Shown: positions 1-9,054, numbered from the stretch's first letter. The stretch is DNA of 64,000 bases from Pseudomonas citronellolis (GCF_900112375.1 NZ_FOLS01000003.1:272415-336414); one strand, 5' to 3'. Translations and numbers: made by a program. The notes: generated by a model from the sequence alone, not told the origin.

Positions 1-309
1 ATTGAGCTGGCGGGCGCTTACGGCCTTCAAACGCCCCACGCTGGTTTCCAGCCGCTCGCCCTTTCCCAGTTCCAGCAGCCAATGAGCGTGGTCTGGCATC
101 AACACCCAGGCCAGCAGGCGATTCGTTCCAAGTGCTAGAGGTTGCTCGAAGCAACTGGCAACGATGCAGGCGAAGCGGAAATTTGCGAACAGGGGTTTTC
201 GCCCTGAGGTGGTGGCAGTGAGGAGATAGATTCCACTGGGAGCAGAGGCCCTGCCTTTGCGCAGGGCTTTGTGTCCGGATTGCCAGGATGCCCGCTGTGC
301 TCTGTCCAT
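1..309 (-). CDS. REP-associated tyrosine transposase (RAYT), C-terminus cut by window edge
   Basis: Reading the minus strand from an ATG at 309 gives 103 residues without a stop up to the window edge. The piece carries the motif MPDHAHWLLEL near residues 71-81, which matches the HUH-type metal-binding motif of TnpA_REP/RAYT proteins. This family is known to process REP palindromes headed by GTAG. The catalytic tyrosine of this family lies further downstream and is outside the window, so integrity cannot be judged. A GTAG-type REP lies just upstream of the start (339-361), the arrangement expected for a RAYT gene and its own REP. The family call is good; activity is unknown. Confidence 0.85.
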   Translation of the reverse strand, partial: MDRAQRASWQSGHKALRKGRASAPSGIYLLTATTSGRKPLFANFRFACIVASCFEQPLALGTNRLLAWVLMPDHAHWLLELGKGERLETSVGRLKAVSARQLN

Positions 310-338
310 GAATCAGCCTCCGAGTGGAGGGCTGACTA

Positions 339-361
339 TCGCGGACGGAGTCCGCTCCTAC
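339..361 (-). repeat. REP palindrome, GCGGAC subtype
   Basis: Read on the minus strand this is GTAGGAGCGGACTCCG followed by TCCGCGA: a GTAG head followed by a short imperfect hairpin. It sits 30 bases upstream of the RAYT start. The same subtype recurs at 13975-13997, 14157-14179, 44021 and 44191. REP sequences headed by GTAG are the known substrates of Pseudomonas RAYTs. Confidence 0.85.
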
Positions 362-404
362 AGGGGATGCTCGTCGCCAGTGCCTGTAGGTCGCTTCTGA
401 AATG

Positions 405-432
405 AAAAAGCCCCGCCATGGCGGGGCTTTTC
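405..432 (-). terminator. Rho-independent terminator of zapG
   Basis: A perfect AAGCCCCGCC / GGCGGGGCTT stem with almost no loop bases is flanked by A-rich and T-rich tracts. It lies 17 bases beyond the zapG stop and could act on both strands. Confidence 0.8.
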
Positions 433-448
433 TGCGGGCGCTGCGGGC

Positions 449-892
449 TCAGAGCTTGCGCTTGAGGCCGTAGGTCTCGTCCAGGGTGCCGGGGCCTTCG
501 CCGGTCTTCGGCGCGTAGTCCTTCGGCGCTTCCTGGCTGGCCGGCGGGGTCAGGCGCTCGCGGCGTTCGGGGTAGCTGTCCTCGGCGTGCAGGGCGGCCA
601 GCAGGCGCTGCTTGGTCTGCTCGTCCAGGGCCAGGCGCTCGGCGCTCTCGGACAGGTGTTCCTGGACGTCCTGGTAGCTCTGGGTGAGCTTCTTCACCAG
701 GCTGGCAGTGGTGTTGAAGTGCGTCACCACCTCGCGCTGGTAACTGTCGAAGCGTTCCTGCAGGTCATCGACCTGGCGTTGCATGCGGTTGGGTGCGGCG
801 CTGGGCAGCAGGCGCGCGATCAGGAAGCCGACAGCGGCCCCGACGAGCAGAGCGATGACCGGGACCAACCAGGTGGTGAGGGACTGTTCCAC
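449..892 (-). CDS. zapG: ZapG/YhcB family inner-membrane division-associated protein
   Basis: The 147-residue protein has one N-terminal membrane segment (about residues 7-29) followed by a long charged, coiled-coil-like region (about 36-105) and a proline-rich tail. This is the layout of the DUF1043/YhcB family, renamed ZapG in E. coli, where it links cell division with envelope growth. The protein should be anchored in the inner membrane with its bulk in the cytoplasm. It is monocistronic with its own terminator. The family call rests on architecture and length, and the function is taken from the E. coli homologue. Confidence 0.85.
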   Translation of the reverse strand: MEQSLTTWLVPVIALLVGAAVGFLIARLLPSAAPNRMQRQVDDLQERFDSYQREVVTHFNTTASLVKKLTQSYQDVQEHLSESAERLALDEQTKQRLLAALHAEDSYPERRERLTPPASQEAPKDYAPKTGEGPGTLDETYGLKRKL

Positions 893-1030
893 GCGAATCC
901 TTCCTCTATAGACGGCTTTGCTTTACGTTAGCGGCTTGCACCTGCGCTGTATACCACGGGGCGAGGCCTCGGTGTCGGCGCGGTATCGAGCTAGACGAGA
1001 CGACCCGCTTCGGGGTCACGGAGTTGTTGT

Positions 1031-1675
1031 TTGTCCACCCGCGAAATCCCCCTGTTCATCGATGGCCCGGACGGCCCCCTGGAAGCCCTGCACCTGGACA
1101 CCCCCGACGCCATCGGCGTGGCGCTGATCTGCCATCCGCACCCGCTGTTCGCCGGCACCATGCAGAACAAGGTGGTCGCCACCCTGCAGCGCATCGCCCG
1201 TGACGCCGGCTACGCCACCCTGCGTTTCAACTTCCGTGGCGTCGGCCAGAGCGCCGGCAGCTACGCCGACGGCCGTGGCGAAATCGACGACGCCCTGGCC
1301 GTGGCCCGCTGGCTCGGCGAGCGACATCCCGGCCTGCCGTTGACGCCGATGGGCTTCTCCTTCGGCTCCTGCGTGGCTGGCAATGCCGCGGCGCGCCTGG
1401 AAGGGCAGGGCGTGGCCCTGCGCCACCTGTTCATGCTGGCGCCGCCGGTGGAGCGCTTCGCGGTCGAGCTGCCGCGGCAGTGTCCCATCACCGTGGTACA
1501 GCCCGAAGATGACGAAGTGGTGACCCCGGCCCGCGTCTACGCCTGGAGCGAGTCGCTGGCGCTGCCCCACGAACTGCTGCGCGTGCCCGGGTGCAGCCAC
1601 TTCTTCCACGGCAAGCTGATCGAGCTCAAGGACCTGCTGCAGCCCCGGCTCGCGCCGGCCGGCGCCGCGGGTTAA
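1031..1675 (+). CDS. alpha/beta-hydrolase, COG2945-like
   Basis: This 214-residue cytosolic hydrolase has the early HPHP signature (residues 35-38) typical of COG2945. The nucleophile elbow GFSFGS places the serine at about 110, with an acidic residue at 160/161 (PEDDE) and a histidine at 190 (GCSHFFHG), which together make a plausible triad. The start is TTG, chosen because GGAG sits seven bases upstream and no ATG or GTG fits. It lies 43 bases before trpS in the same direction, so co-transcription is likely. The substrate is unknown; an esterase or thioesterase role is possible but unsupported. Confidence 0.8.
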   Translation: MSTREIPLFIDGPDGPLEALHLDTPDAIGVALICHPHPLFAGTMQNKVVATLQRIARDAGYATLRFNFRGVGQSAGSYADGRGEIDDALAVARWLGERHPGLPLTPMGFSFGSCVAGNAAARLEGQGVALRHLFMLAPPVERFAVELPRQCPITVVQPEDDEVVTPARVYAWSESLALPHELLRVPGCSHFFHGKLIELKDLLQPRLAPAGAAG

Positions 1676-1718
1676 CATCCAGGCCGCTCATTTTTCCCGC
1701 GCTGATTTCTGGTATCCC

Positions 1719-3065
1719 ATGACGACCCGCATCCTCACCGGCATCACCACCACCGGCACCCCGCACCTGGGCAACTACGCTGGCGCCATCCGCCCGGCGA
1801 TCGTCGCCAGCCGCGACCCGCAGGCCGATTCGTTCTACTTCCTGGCCGACTACCACGCGCTGATCAAGTGCGACGACCCGCTGCGCATCCAGCGCTCGCG
1901 CCTGGAGATCGCCGCCACCTGGCTGGCCCTGGGCCTGGATACCGACAAGGCGACCTTCTACCGCCAGTCCGACATTCCCGAAATCCCCGAGCTGACCTGG
2001 CTGCTGACCTGCGTCAGCGCCAAGGGCCTGCTCAACCGCGCCCACGCCTACAAGGCCTCGGTGGACAAGAACGTAGAGGCCGGGGAAGACCCGGACGCCG
2101 GCGTCAGCATGGGCCTGTACAGCTACCCGATCCTGATGGCCGCGGACATCCTGATGTTCAATGCGCACAAGGTGCCGGTCGGCCGCGACCAGATCCAGCA
2201 CGTGGAAATGGCCCGCGACATCGGCCAGCGCTTCAACCACCTGTTCGGCAACGGCAAGGAGCTGTTCACCCTGCCGGAAGTGGTGATCGAGGAAGAAGTG
2301 GCGACCCTGCCGGGCCTGGACGGGCGCAAGATGTCCAAGAGCTACGACAACACCATCCCGCTGTTCGGCAGCAGCAAGCAGCTCAAGGATGCCATCGCCC
2401 GCATCGTCACCGACTCCCGCGCCCCCGGCGAGCCGAAGGACCCGGACAACTCGCACCTGTTCACCCTCTACCAGGCCTTCGCCACGCCGGCGCAGCTGGC
2501 CGAATTCCGCGCCGCGCTGCTCGAAGGCCTGGCCTGGGGCGAGGCCAAGCAGCGACTCTACGAGCTGCTGGAAGCCGAACTGGGCGAGGCCCGCGAGCGC
2601 TACCACACGCTGATCACCCGCCCGGGCGACCTGGAGGACATCCTCCTGGCCGGCGCCGCCAAGGCCCGCCGCATCGCCACCCCGTTCCTCGGCGAGTTGC
2701 GCGAGGCCGTGGGCCTGCGCTCGTTCCGCGAGCAGGTGCAGGTGGCCGGCAAGGGCAAGAAGAAGGCCGCCAAGAGCGCGCGCATCGTCAGCTTCCGCGA
2801 GGATGACGGCAGCTTCCGCTTCCGCCTGCTGGACGCCGCCGGCGAGCAGCTGCTGCTGTCCAACGCCTTCGCCGACGGCAAGTCCGCCGGTGCGGTGAGC
2901 AAGCGCCTGCAGGGCGGCGAGGCGCTGGATCTGCGCGCCGAAGGCAATGCCTTCGCCCTGTGGCTGGATGGCGCGGCCGTGGCGCAAAGCCCCGAGTTCG
3001 CCGACGCCGCCAGCCGTGACGCCGCCATCGAGCGCGTGCGCGAGGCCCTGGCGGCGCAGGAGTAA
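1719..3065 (+). CDS. trpS: Tryptophanyl-tRNA synthetase with C-terminal extension
   Basis: This class I synthetase charges tRNA-Trp in the cytosol. The HIGH-type motif reads HLGN (16-19) and the KMSKS loop is intact at 204-208. At 448 residues it is about 110 longer than the E. coli enzyme. The catalytic core ends near residue 340 and is followed by a lysine-rich linker (GKGKKKAAK). A C-terminal domain then contains two stretches, [16 protein letters not shown] and a later [16 protein letters not shown], that resemble YegP/DUF1508 repeats. The extended form is, to my recollection, normal in Pseudomonas. The enzyme call is certain; the role of the extension is not. Confidence 0.97.
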   Translation: MTTRILTGITTTGTPHLGNYAGAIRPAIVASRDPQADSFYFLADYHALIKCDDPLRIQRSRLEIAATWLALGLDTDKATFYRQSDIPEIPELTWLLTCVSAKGLLNRAHAYKASVDKNVEAGEDPDAGVSMGLYSYPILMAADILMFNAHKVPVGRDQIQHVEMARDIGQRFNHLFGNGKELFTLPEVVIEEEVATLPGLDGRKMSKSYDNTIPLFGSSKQLKDAIARIVTDSRAPGEPKDPDNSHLFTLYQAFATPAQLAEFRAALLEGLAWGEAKQRLYELLEAELGEARERYHTLITRPGDLEDILLAGAAKARRIATPFLGELREAVGLRSFREQVQVAGKGKKKAAKSARIVSFREDDGSFRFRLLDAAGEQLLLSNAFADGKSAGAVSKRLQGGEALDLRAEGNAFALWLDGAAVAQSPEFADAASRDAAIERVREALAAQE

Positions 3066-3109
3066 GCCCGCACACAGCCATCCTCGACGGATGGCCGATT
3101 GCCAAGAAG

Positions 3110-3143
3110 CGGGGCCGTCGCTAAAGTGTCGGCCCCGTTTTCG
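3110..3143 (+). terminator. Probable terminator after trpS
   Basis: A GGGGCCG / CGGCCCC stem with a loop of about 15 bases is followed by TTTTCG. It ends 17 bases before the zapE start, so zapE would need readthrough or a promoter within this gap. Confidence 0.55.
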
Positions 3144-3160
3144 TTGCCTTGCTACCGATC

Positions 3161-4255
3161 ATGACGCCCCTTCAGCGCTACCAGGAAGACCTCAAACGTC
3201 CCGATTTCTTCCACGATGCGGCCCAGGCCAATGCCGTGAAGCACCTGCAGCGTCTATATGACGACCTGCTGGCGGCCGACCAGGCCAAGCCCGGGCTGTT
3301 CGGCAAGTTGCTCGGCAAGAAGTCCAACGGGCCGGTCAAGGGCCTGTACTTCTGGGGCGGCGTAGGCCGCGGCAAGACCTACCTGGTGGACACTTTCTTC
3401 GACGCGCTGCCGTTCAAGCAGAAGATGCGCACGCACTTCCACCGCTTCATGAAGCGCGTGCACGAGGAAATGAAGACCCTCAAGGGCGAGAAGAACCCGC
3501 TGACCATCATCGGCAAGCGCTTCGCCGACGAGGCCCGGGTGATCTGCTTCGATGAATTCTTCGTCTCCGACATCACCGACGCCATGATCCTCGCGACCTT
3601 GCTGGAGGAACTGTTCAAGAACGGCGTCAGCCTGGTGGCGACCTCCAACATCGTGCCCGACGGCCTGTACCGTGACGGCCTGCAGCGCGCCCGCTTCCTG
3701 CCGGCCATCGCCCTGCTCAAGGAGCACACCGAGGTGGTCAACGTCGACAGCGGCGTGGACTACCGCCTGCGCGCCCTGGAGCAGGCCGAGCTGTACCACT
3801 GGCCGCTCACCGAGCAGGCCGAGCAGGCCATGGCCCGCGACTTCCGCAAGCTCACCCCGGAATGCGCCGCGGCCACCCGCGACGACGTGCTGATGATCGA
3901 GAACCGCGAGATCCGCGCGCGCCTGACCTGCGACGACGTGGCCTGGTTCGAGTACCGCGAGCTGTGTGACGGCCCGCGCAGCCAGAACGACTACATCGAG
4001 CTGGCGAAGATCTTCCACGCGGTGCTGATTTCCAACGTCGAGCAGATGAACGTGGCCAAGGACGACATGGCCCGCCGCTTCATCAACCTGGTGGACGAGT
4101 TCTACGACCGCAACGTCAAGCTGATCATCTCCGCTGAGGTGGAGCTGAAGGACCTGTACACGGGCGGGCGCCTGGAGTTCGAGTTCCAGCGCACCCTGAG
4201 CCGCCTGCTGGAGATGCAGTCCCACGAGTTCCTCAGCCGGCCGCACCGGCCTTGA
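3161..4255 (+). CDS. zapE: ZapE (AFG1-family) cell-division ATPase
   Basis: The 364-residue AFG1/LACE1-type P-loop ATPase has Walker A GGVGRGKT (66-73) and Walker B VICFDEF (around 120). In E. coli ZapE associates with the Z-ring and destabilises FtsZ polymers in the presence of ATP. The start is the ATG at 3161; an in-frame TTG at 3149 would add four residues but is less likely. It is followed by a strong hairpin shared with the convergent gene. The family is certain and the role is inferred from E. coli. Confidence 0.93.
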   Translation: MTPLQRYQEDLKRPDFFHDAAQANAVKHLQRLYDDLLAADQAKPGLFGKLLGKKSNGPVKGLYFWGGVGRGKTYLVDTFFDALPFKQKMRTHFHRFMKRVHEEMKTLKGEKNPLTIIGKRFADEARVICFDEFFVSDITDAMILATLLEELFKNGVSLVATSNIVPDGLYRDGLQRARFLPAIALLKEHTEVVNVDSGVDYRLRALEQAELYHWPLTEQAEQAMARDFRKLTPECAAATRDDVLMIENREIRARLTCDDVAWFEYRELCDGPRSQNDYIELAKIFHAVLISNVEQMNVAKDDMARRFINLVDEFYDRNVKLIISAEVELKDLYTGGRLEFEFQRTLSRLLEMQSHEFLSRPHRP

Positions 4256-4273
4256 TGGGGTCGTGCTGATGCG

Positions 4274-4303
4274 AAAAGGGCTGCCGGATGGCAGCCCTTT
4301 TTC
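4274..4303. terminator. Bidirectional terminator between zapE and the convergent TPR-like gene
   Basis: A GGGCTGCC / GGCAGCCC hairpin has AAAA on the left and TTTTT on the right. It therefore fits both zapE (plus) and the gene ending at 4327 (minus). Confidence 0.8.
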
Positions 4304-4326
4304 GTTTTGGGCTCTACGAAAAGCGT

Positions 4327-5286
4327 TCAGCGCTGCGCCGTCTGCGCCTCAGCCTTCTGCAACAACTGCTTCGCATGCGCCACTTCCAGCGCCTCCATGG
4401 CATTGATCGGCTTGATCGCCACCGCTTTCCTCAACTGTTCCAGCGCCTTGTCCTGTTCGTCGTCGCCATACACATAACCCAACGCATTGGCATATTCGTA
4501 GTGCCCGATGGGCAGGTCGTCGCTGGCGCGGAAGGAGCGGGCGAAGTAGGTCTCCATCTTGTCCGCGCTGACGCCGTAGGTCATGCGCCCGACCAGCTTG
4601 CCGACCTTGCGGATCACCCCGGCCTCGTAGCCGCCGTACAGCGCCAGGGCGAAGGGCTGGCCGGGCCGCCTGGCGAGGATCGCGTCCAGTTCCTTGGGAA
4701 TGTCGCTGGTGTAGCCGCGCTTGAGCACCACCGGGACCGGCAGTTCCTCGGCCAGCCGCGCCTTGGCGTAGGCGCGGCCGAACTGGGCGATGGGGTCGGC
4801 GTTGAGCAGCGGGCCGGCCTGGTCGGTGTAGCTGATCACCTCTTCCAGCAGTTGCTGCTTGTCCGCCGCCGGGGCCAGGAACATGGCGTAGAGCACCTGG
4901 GCGAACATCGCCGGCACCTGGCCGCCGACGCCCAGGGCCAGGCCGTCCTGTTTGGCCTGGGCGAAGTCGCCGCGGAACAGCTTGCGCCATACGTCCTGCA
5001 GCTTCTCGGCATAGGCCTGGGCCTCCTCTGGCCTGCCGCTGAAGCCGCTGCCGGCGGCGACAGTCTTCGCCACCGCGTCCGGGTGGGCGGCGGCCATCTT
5101 CGTCACCCAGTCGGCGTCGGGGAAGGGGTAGTCGCCGAAGCCGCGGGTCAGCCGTGGCCAGGCGCTGCGCAGCTTGTCGCCGGAGTAGTCGAAGGTGCTC
5201 TGGTCGTAGGGGAAGGGCTTCCAGTCGCCGGCGGCGAAGGCGGGCAGGCAGAAGCAGGCGAGCAGGACGAATAGTAGGCGGCGCAT
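4327..5286 (-). CDS. Secreted TPR-like protein of unknown function
   Basis: The 319-residue protein starts with a clear signal peptide (MRRLLFVLLACFCLPAFA, cleavage after about residue 19). The mature part contains alternating helix-rich segments. Near the C-terminus ANALGYVYGDDEQDKALEQLRKAVA looks like a degenerate tetratricopeptide repeat. It is probably periplasmic. Conserved proteins of this size occupy the same place in other Pseudomonas, but no function is known to me. It is transcribed alone, between two terminator or low-information gaps. Confidence 0.75.
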   Translation of the reverse strand: MRRLLFVLLACFCLPAFAAGDWKPFPYDQSTFDYSGDKLRSAWPRLTRGFGDYPFPDADWVTKMAAAHPDAVAKTVAAGSGFSGRPEEAQAYAEKLQDVWRKLFRGDFAQAKQDGLALGVGGQVPAMFAQVLYAMFLAPAADKQQLLEEVISYTDQAGPLLNADPIAQFGRAYAKARLAEELPVPVVLKRGYTSDIPKELDAILARRPGQPFALALYGGYEAGVIRKVGKLVGRMTYGVSADKMETYFARSFRASDDLPIGHYEYANALGYVYGDDEQDKALEQLRKAVAIKPINAMEALEVAHAKQLLQKAEAQTAQR

Positions 5287-5376
5287 GAGGGAATCCCGTG
5301 TTCTTGTTCTGGAAGGGCAGCCCCGATCATAGGGAGCTGCCCGCAGGCACGGGACCTATCCTATGGATAGCTTGTT

Positions 5377-6375
5377 TCAGGCCTCTTTCCGTCGGTACTG
5401 GTTGCGGTAGTGGTTGGGTGACAGCTTGGTGTGCTGGCGGAACAGCCGGGCGAAGAAGCTGGCGTCGTCGTAGCCCACCTCGTAGCTGATGGTCTTGATG
5501 CTCTTGCGCGAGGTCGACAGCAGGCTGCGCGCCGTCTCGATGCGCAGGCGCTGCAGGTAGTGCAGCGGCTTGTCGCCGGTGGCGGCCTGGAAGCGGCGCA
5601 TGAAGTTGCGGATGCTCATGCCGTGCTCGCGGGCCACGTCCTCGAAGCGGAACTTGTCCGCATAGTGCTCCTCCAGCCATTGCTGGACCTGCAGGATGGC
5701 CGGGTCGTGGTGCAGCTTCTGGCCGCCGAAGCCCAGGCGCCCGGGGGTGTAGCTGCGCTGCACCTCGAAGAGGATGTCGCGGGACACGCCCTGGGCCACG
5801 CTGGCGCCGCAGAAGCGCTCGATCAGGTACAGGTAGAGGTCGCGGGCGGAGGTCACGCCGCTGGCGGCGTAGAGGTTGTCGGCGTCGGTGATGTGCTTCT
5901 CGCGGTTGAGCAGCACCTTGGGGTAGCGCGCGGCGAAGTCGTCGAAGAAGCGCCAGTAGGTGGTCGCCTCCTTGCCGTCCAGCAGGCCGGCCTCGGCCAG
6001 CCAGAACACCCCGGTGGCCTCGCTGCCGATGGCGCTGCCGGCGGCATGGCGTTCGCGCAGCCAGGGCACCACCTGCGGGTAGCGCGCCAGGAGCTGGTCG
6101 AAGTCGCCCCAGAAGGCCGGCAGTATCACCAGGTCGGATTCCTCGAGGGCGCCGTCCACCGCCAGCAGGTCGCCGCTGAAGGCGCGCACCGGCTGGCCGT
6201 CGGGGCTGACGATGCGGCTTTGCAGCAGCGGCGTGAGGCCCAGGCCTTCCTGCCTGCCGAAGCGCAGGCTGGCCATGTGCAGGAAGTCCCGCGCCTGCAT
6301 GAGGGTGGAGGCGAAGACACCGTCGGTCGCCAGGATGCAGACCCTTTTCAGGGAAGATTCGGATTGTTCGGACAT
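5377..6375 (-). CDS. GlxA-family AraC-type regulator with DJ-1/PfpI domain
   Basis: About residues 8-175 form a class I glutamine-amidotransferase-like (DJ-1/PfpI) domain beginning KRVCILATDGVFAS. Residues 230-330 form a double helix-turn-helix AraC domain ending in the typical SYEVGYDDASFFARLFRQHTK-like signature. This is the GlxA/GbdR/CdhR type, whose ligands are usually amino-acid or quaternary-amine related. The ATG at 6375 gives 332 residues; upstream in-frame ATGs at 6387 and 6405 lack a ribosome site. It is divergent from an acyl-CoA dehydrogenase across a 151-base gap, so that gene is the first candidate target. Confidence 0.85.
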   Translation of the reverse strand: MSEQSESSLKRVCILATDGVFASTLMQARDFLHMASLRFGRQEGLGLTPLLQSRIVSPDGQPVRAFSGDLLAVDGALEESDLVILPAFWGDFDQLLARYPQVVPWLRERHAAGSAIGSEATGVFWLAEAGLLDGKEATTYWRFFDDFAARYPKVLLNREKHITDADNLYAASGVTSARDLYLYLIERFCGASVAQGVSRDILFEVQRSYTPGRLGFGGQKLHHDPAILQVQQWLEEHYADKFRFEDVAREHGMSIRNFMRRFQAATGDKPLHYLQRLRIETARSLLSTSRKSIKTISYEVGYDDASFFARLFRQHTKLSPNHYRNQYRRKEA

Positions 6376-6526
6376 CGTTCTTATCATTGTTGTGGAGGGC
6401 CGCATTCGACGCCTAACCGGTCAAATGGCGGCTGGATCGTCTTATTTTTTGGCGCAAGTGTCCAGTAGGCGCCGCTCGGCGGGCTGACCTACATTCGGCC
6501 CTTCAGCGAGGCGCCAGGAGGCGAGC

Positions 6527-7663
6527 ATGATCCCCAGAACCCTGTTCAGTTCCGACCACGAGCTTTTCCGCGACAGCGTGCGCAAGTTCCTCGAGCAGGA
6601 AGCCGTGCCCTTCCATCACCAGTGGGAAAAGGACGGTCACATCGACCGCGCCCTGTGGAACAAGGCGGGGGAGGCGGGCATGCTCTGCTCGCACATCCCC
6701 GAGGCCTACGGCGGCATGGCCGCGGACTTCCTCTACAGCGCCGTGGTGATCGAGGAAATCGGCCGCTTCGGCCTGACCGGCATCGGCTTCTCCCTGCACT
6801 CGGACATAGTCGCGCCCTACATCCTGCATTACGGCAGCGAGGCGCAGAAGCAGCACTACCTGCCCAAGCTGGTTTCCGGCGAGATGGTCGGCGCCATCGC
6901 CATGACCGAGCCGGGCGCCGGTTCCGACCTGCAGGGGGTGAAGACCACCGCGGTGCTGGATGGCGACGAGTACGTGATCAACGGCTCCAAGACCTTCATC
7001 ACCAACGGCTTCCTCGCCGACCTGGTGATAGTGGTGGCCAAGACCGATCCCAAGGCCGGCGCCAAGGGCACCAGCCTGTTCCTGGTCGAGGCCGGCACCC
7101 CGGGCTTCGAGAAGGGCAAGCGCCTGGAGAAGGTCGGCATGAAGGCCCAGGACACCTCGGAGCTGTTCTTCCAGGATGTCCGCGTGCCCAAGGAGGCGCT
7201 GCTCGGCCAGCCGGGGCAGGGCTTCATCTACCTGATGCAGGAACTGCCCCAGGAGCGCCTGACCGTGGCCCTGGGCGCCCTGGCCTCGGCCGAGGCGGCG
7301 CTGAAGTGGACGCTCGACTACACCCGCGACCGCAAGGCCTTCGGCAAGGCCGTGGCGGACTTCCAGAACACCCGCTTCAAGCTGGCCGAGATGGCCACCG
7401 AGATCCAGATCGGGCGCACCTTCGTCGACCGCTGCCTGGAGCTGCACCTGAAAGGCAAGCTCGACGTGCCCACCGCGGCCATGGCCAAGTACTGGACCAC
7501 CGACCTGCAGTGCAAGGTGCTCGACGAGTGCGTGCAGCTGCACGGCGGCTACGGCTTCATGTGGGAATACCCGGTGGCCCGCGCCTGGGCCGATGCGCGG
7601 GTGCAGCGCATCTATGCGGGGACCAACGAGATCATGAAGGAGATCATCGCCCGGTCGTTGTAA
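6527..7663 (+). CDS. Acyl-CoA dehydrogenase
   Basis: This 378-residue flavoprotein has the MTEPGAGSD substrate/FAD signature (about 126-134) and a C-terminal YAGTNEIMKEII segment. The glutamate of TNE is at the position of the usual catalytic base. It oxidises acyl-CoA to enoyl-CoA, passing electrons to ETF. Chain-length or branched-chain specificity cannot be read from the sequence. AGGAGG lies eight bases before the ATG. The gene is divergent from a GlxA-type regulator and followed by a REP pair, so it is probably monocistronic. Confidence 0.92.
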   Translation: MIPRTLFSSDHELFRDSVRKFLEQEAVPFHHQWEKDGHIDRALWNKAGEAGMLCSHIPEAYGGMAADFLYSAVVIEEIGRFGLTGIGFSLHSDIVAPYILHYGSEAQKQHYLPKLVSGEMVGAIAMTEPGAGSDLQGVKTTAVLDGDEYVINGSKTFITNGFLADLVIVVAKTDPKAGAKGTSLFLVEAGTPGFEKGKRLEKVGMKAQDTSELFFQDVRVPKEALLGQPGQGFIYLMQELPQERLTVALGALASAEAALKWTLDYTRDRKAFGKAVADFQNTRFKLAEMATEIQIGRTFVDRCLELHLKGKLDVPTAAMAKYWTTDLQCKVLDECVQLHGGYGFMWEYPVARAWADARVQRIYAGTNEIMKEIIARSL

Positions 7664-7680
7664 GCGGCTGCGGGCCTTTC

Positions 7681-7761
7681 GTAGGAGCGAGCTTGCTCGC
7701 GAACCTTCCTTGCACAGGGCCTGTCCGGCAGAGTGCGGTTCGCGAGCAAGCTCGCTCCTAC
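7681..7761. repeat. BIME: inverted pair of REP elements, GCGAGC subtype
   Basis: Two inverted copies of a GTAGGAGCGAGCTTGCTCGC-type REP (7681-7703 and 7739-7761) are separated by 35 bases. They sit between the 3' ends of the acyl-CoA dehydrogenase and aldo/keto reductase genes. The transcribed pair can fold into a long hairpin that could protect or terminate both messages. Confidence 0.9.
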
Positions 7762-7772
7762 AGGGGCGGCTC

Positions 7773-8810
7773 TCAGGGCGCCGGGTTCGGCTGGTCCTTG
7801 TGGATCGCCTCGATGCCGGCCAGGACTTCCTCGGAGAGTTGCAGCTGGAAGCTGGCGAGGTTGCTTTCCAACTGCTCCAGCGACGTCGCGCCGATGATGT
7901 TGCTGGTCACGAACGGCTGGCGGGTGACGAAGGCCAGGGCCATCTGCGCCGGGTCCAGGCCGTGTTCGCGGGCCAGGGCCACGTAGCGGGCGCAGGCGCG
8001 CTCGCTCTGCGGGTTGGTGTAGCGGGTGAAGCGGCTGAACAGGGTGATGCGGGCGTTGGCCGGGCGCGCGCCGTTGTCGTACTTGCCCGAGAGCATGCCG
8101 AAGGCCAGCGGCGAGTAGGCCAGCAGGCCGCAGCGCTCGCGGATGGCGATTTCCGCCAGGCCCACTTCGAAGCTGCGGTTGAGCAGGTTGTAGGGGTTCT
8201 GGATCGACACCGCCCGTGGCCAGCCGCGCTGCTCGGCCAGCTGCAGGAAGCGCATGGTGCCCCAGGGCGTTTCGTTGGAGAGGCCGACGTGGCGGATCTT
8301 GCCGGCGCGCACCTGCTCGTCGAGCACCTCCAGGGTTTCCTCCAGCGGGGTGAAGTCCTGCGCCTTGTGCTGGTAGCCGAGCTGGCCGAAGAAGTTGGTG
8401 CTGCGTTCGGGCCAGTGCAGCTGGTAGAGGTCGATCCAGTCGGTCTGCAGGCGCTTCAGGCTGGCGTCCAGGGCGGCGACTATGTTCTTGCGGTCGTGCT
8501 TGAGCTGGCCGTCACGGATGTGGCTGATGCCGTTGCCGGGGCCGGCCACCTTGCTGGCCAGGATCCACTCGGCGCGGTCGCCGCGCTGGCGGAACCAGTC
8601 GCCGATGATCTGCTCGGTGCGCGAGTAGGTTTCGGCGCGCGGCGGCACCGGGTACATCTCGGCGGTGTCGATGAAATTGACGCCGGCGGCCTTGGCCAGG
8701 TCGATCTGGGCGAAGGCCTGGGTTTCGCTGTTCTGCTCCCCCCAGGTCATGGTGCCGAGGCACAGGGCGCTGACTTTCAGTCCTGTGCGGCCGAGCGGGC
8801 GGTACTCCAT
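7773..8810 (-). CDS. Aldo/keto reductase, Tas-like
   Basis: This 345-residue NADPH-dependent oxidoreductase has the AKR catalytic tetrad in place: Asp and Tyr in DTAEMYP (about 48-54), Lys in ASKVAG and His in YQLHWPE (about 123). Its length and the PVPPRAETYSRTEQIIGDWF region resemble the E. coli Tas protein. The physiological carbonyl substrate is unknown. The gene is monocistronic and converges on the BIME at its 3' end. Confidence 0.9.
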   Translation of the reverse strand: MEYRPLGRTGLKVSALCLGTMTWGEQNSETQAFAQIDLAKAAGVNFIDTAEMYPVPPRAETYSRTEQIIGDWFRQRGDRAEWILASKVAGPGNGISHIRDGQLKHDRKNIVAALDASLKRLQTDWIDLYQLHWPERSTNFFGQLGYQHKAQDFTPLEETLEVLDEQVRAGKIRHVGLSNETPWGTMRFLQLAEQRGWPRAVSIQNPYNLLNRSFEVGLAEIAIRERCGLLAYSPLAFGMLSGKYDNGARPANARITLFSRFTRYTNPQSERACARYVALAREHGLDPAQMALAFVTRQPFVTSNIIGATSLEQLESNLASFQLQLSEEVLAGIEAIHKDQPNPAP

Positions 8811-8985
8811 GCGCTTCTCCTGATGAAATCGAGTGTCGACGAGGTTGTAAATTCTGCCGGAATCTGCATAATTCGGCAGCCTTTCATCGGTGGGGGATGC
8901 CTAGCCTGCCGATTGATACATCTAGTCGTTACGGACGCACACTGACCCGAGCCCCAAATCGTGTCTGTTTCTGGCTGTCCTTGAC

Positions 8986-9014
8986 TTGTCAAGGCAACCA
9001 CTGTCCAGTAAGAT
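8986..9014 (+). promoter_or_regulatory. Probable sigma70 promoter of rplM-rpsI
   Basis: TTGTCA (8986-8991) and TAAGAT (9009-9014) are separated by 17 bases, 40 bases before the rplM start. An overlapping TTGACT at 8981 has poorer spacing. The rest of the 244-base gap shows no gene. Confidence 0.55.
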
Positions 9015-9054
9015 TCGCCGTCTTATTTTCAGGCGGCCCCTGAGGCTATAACGA

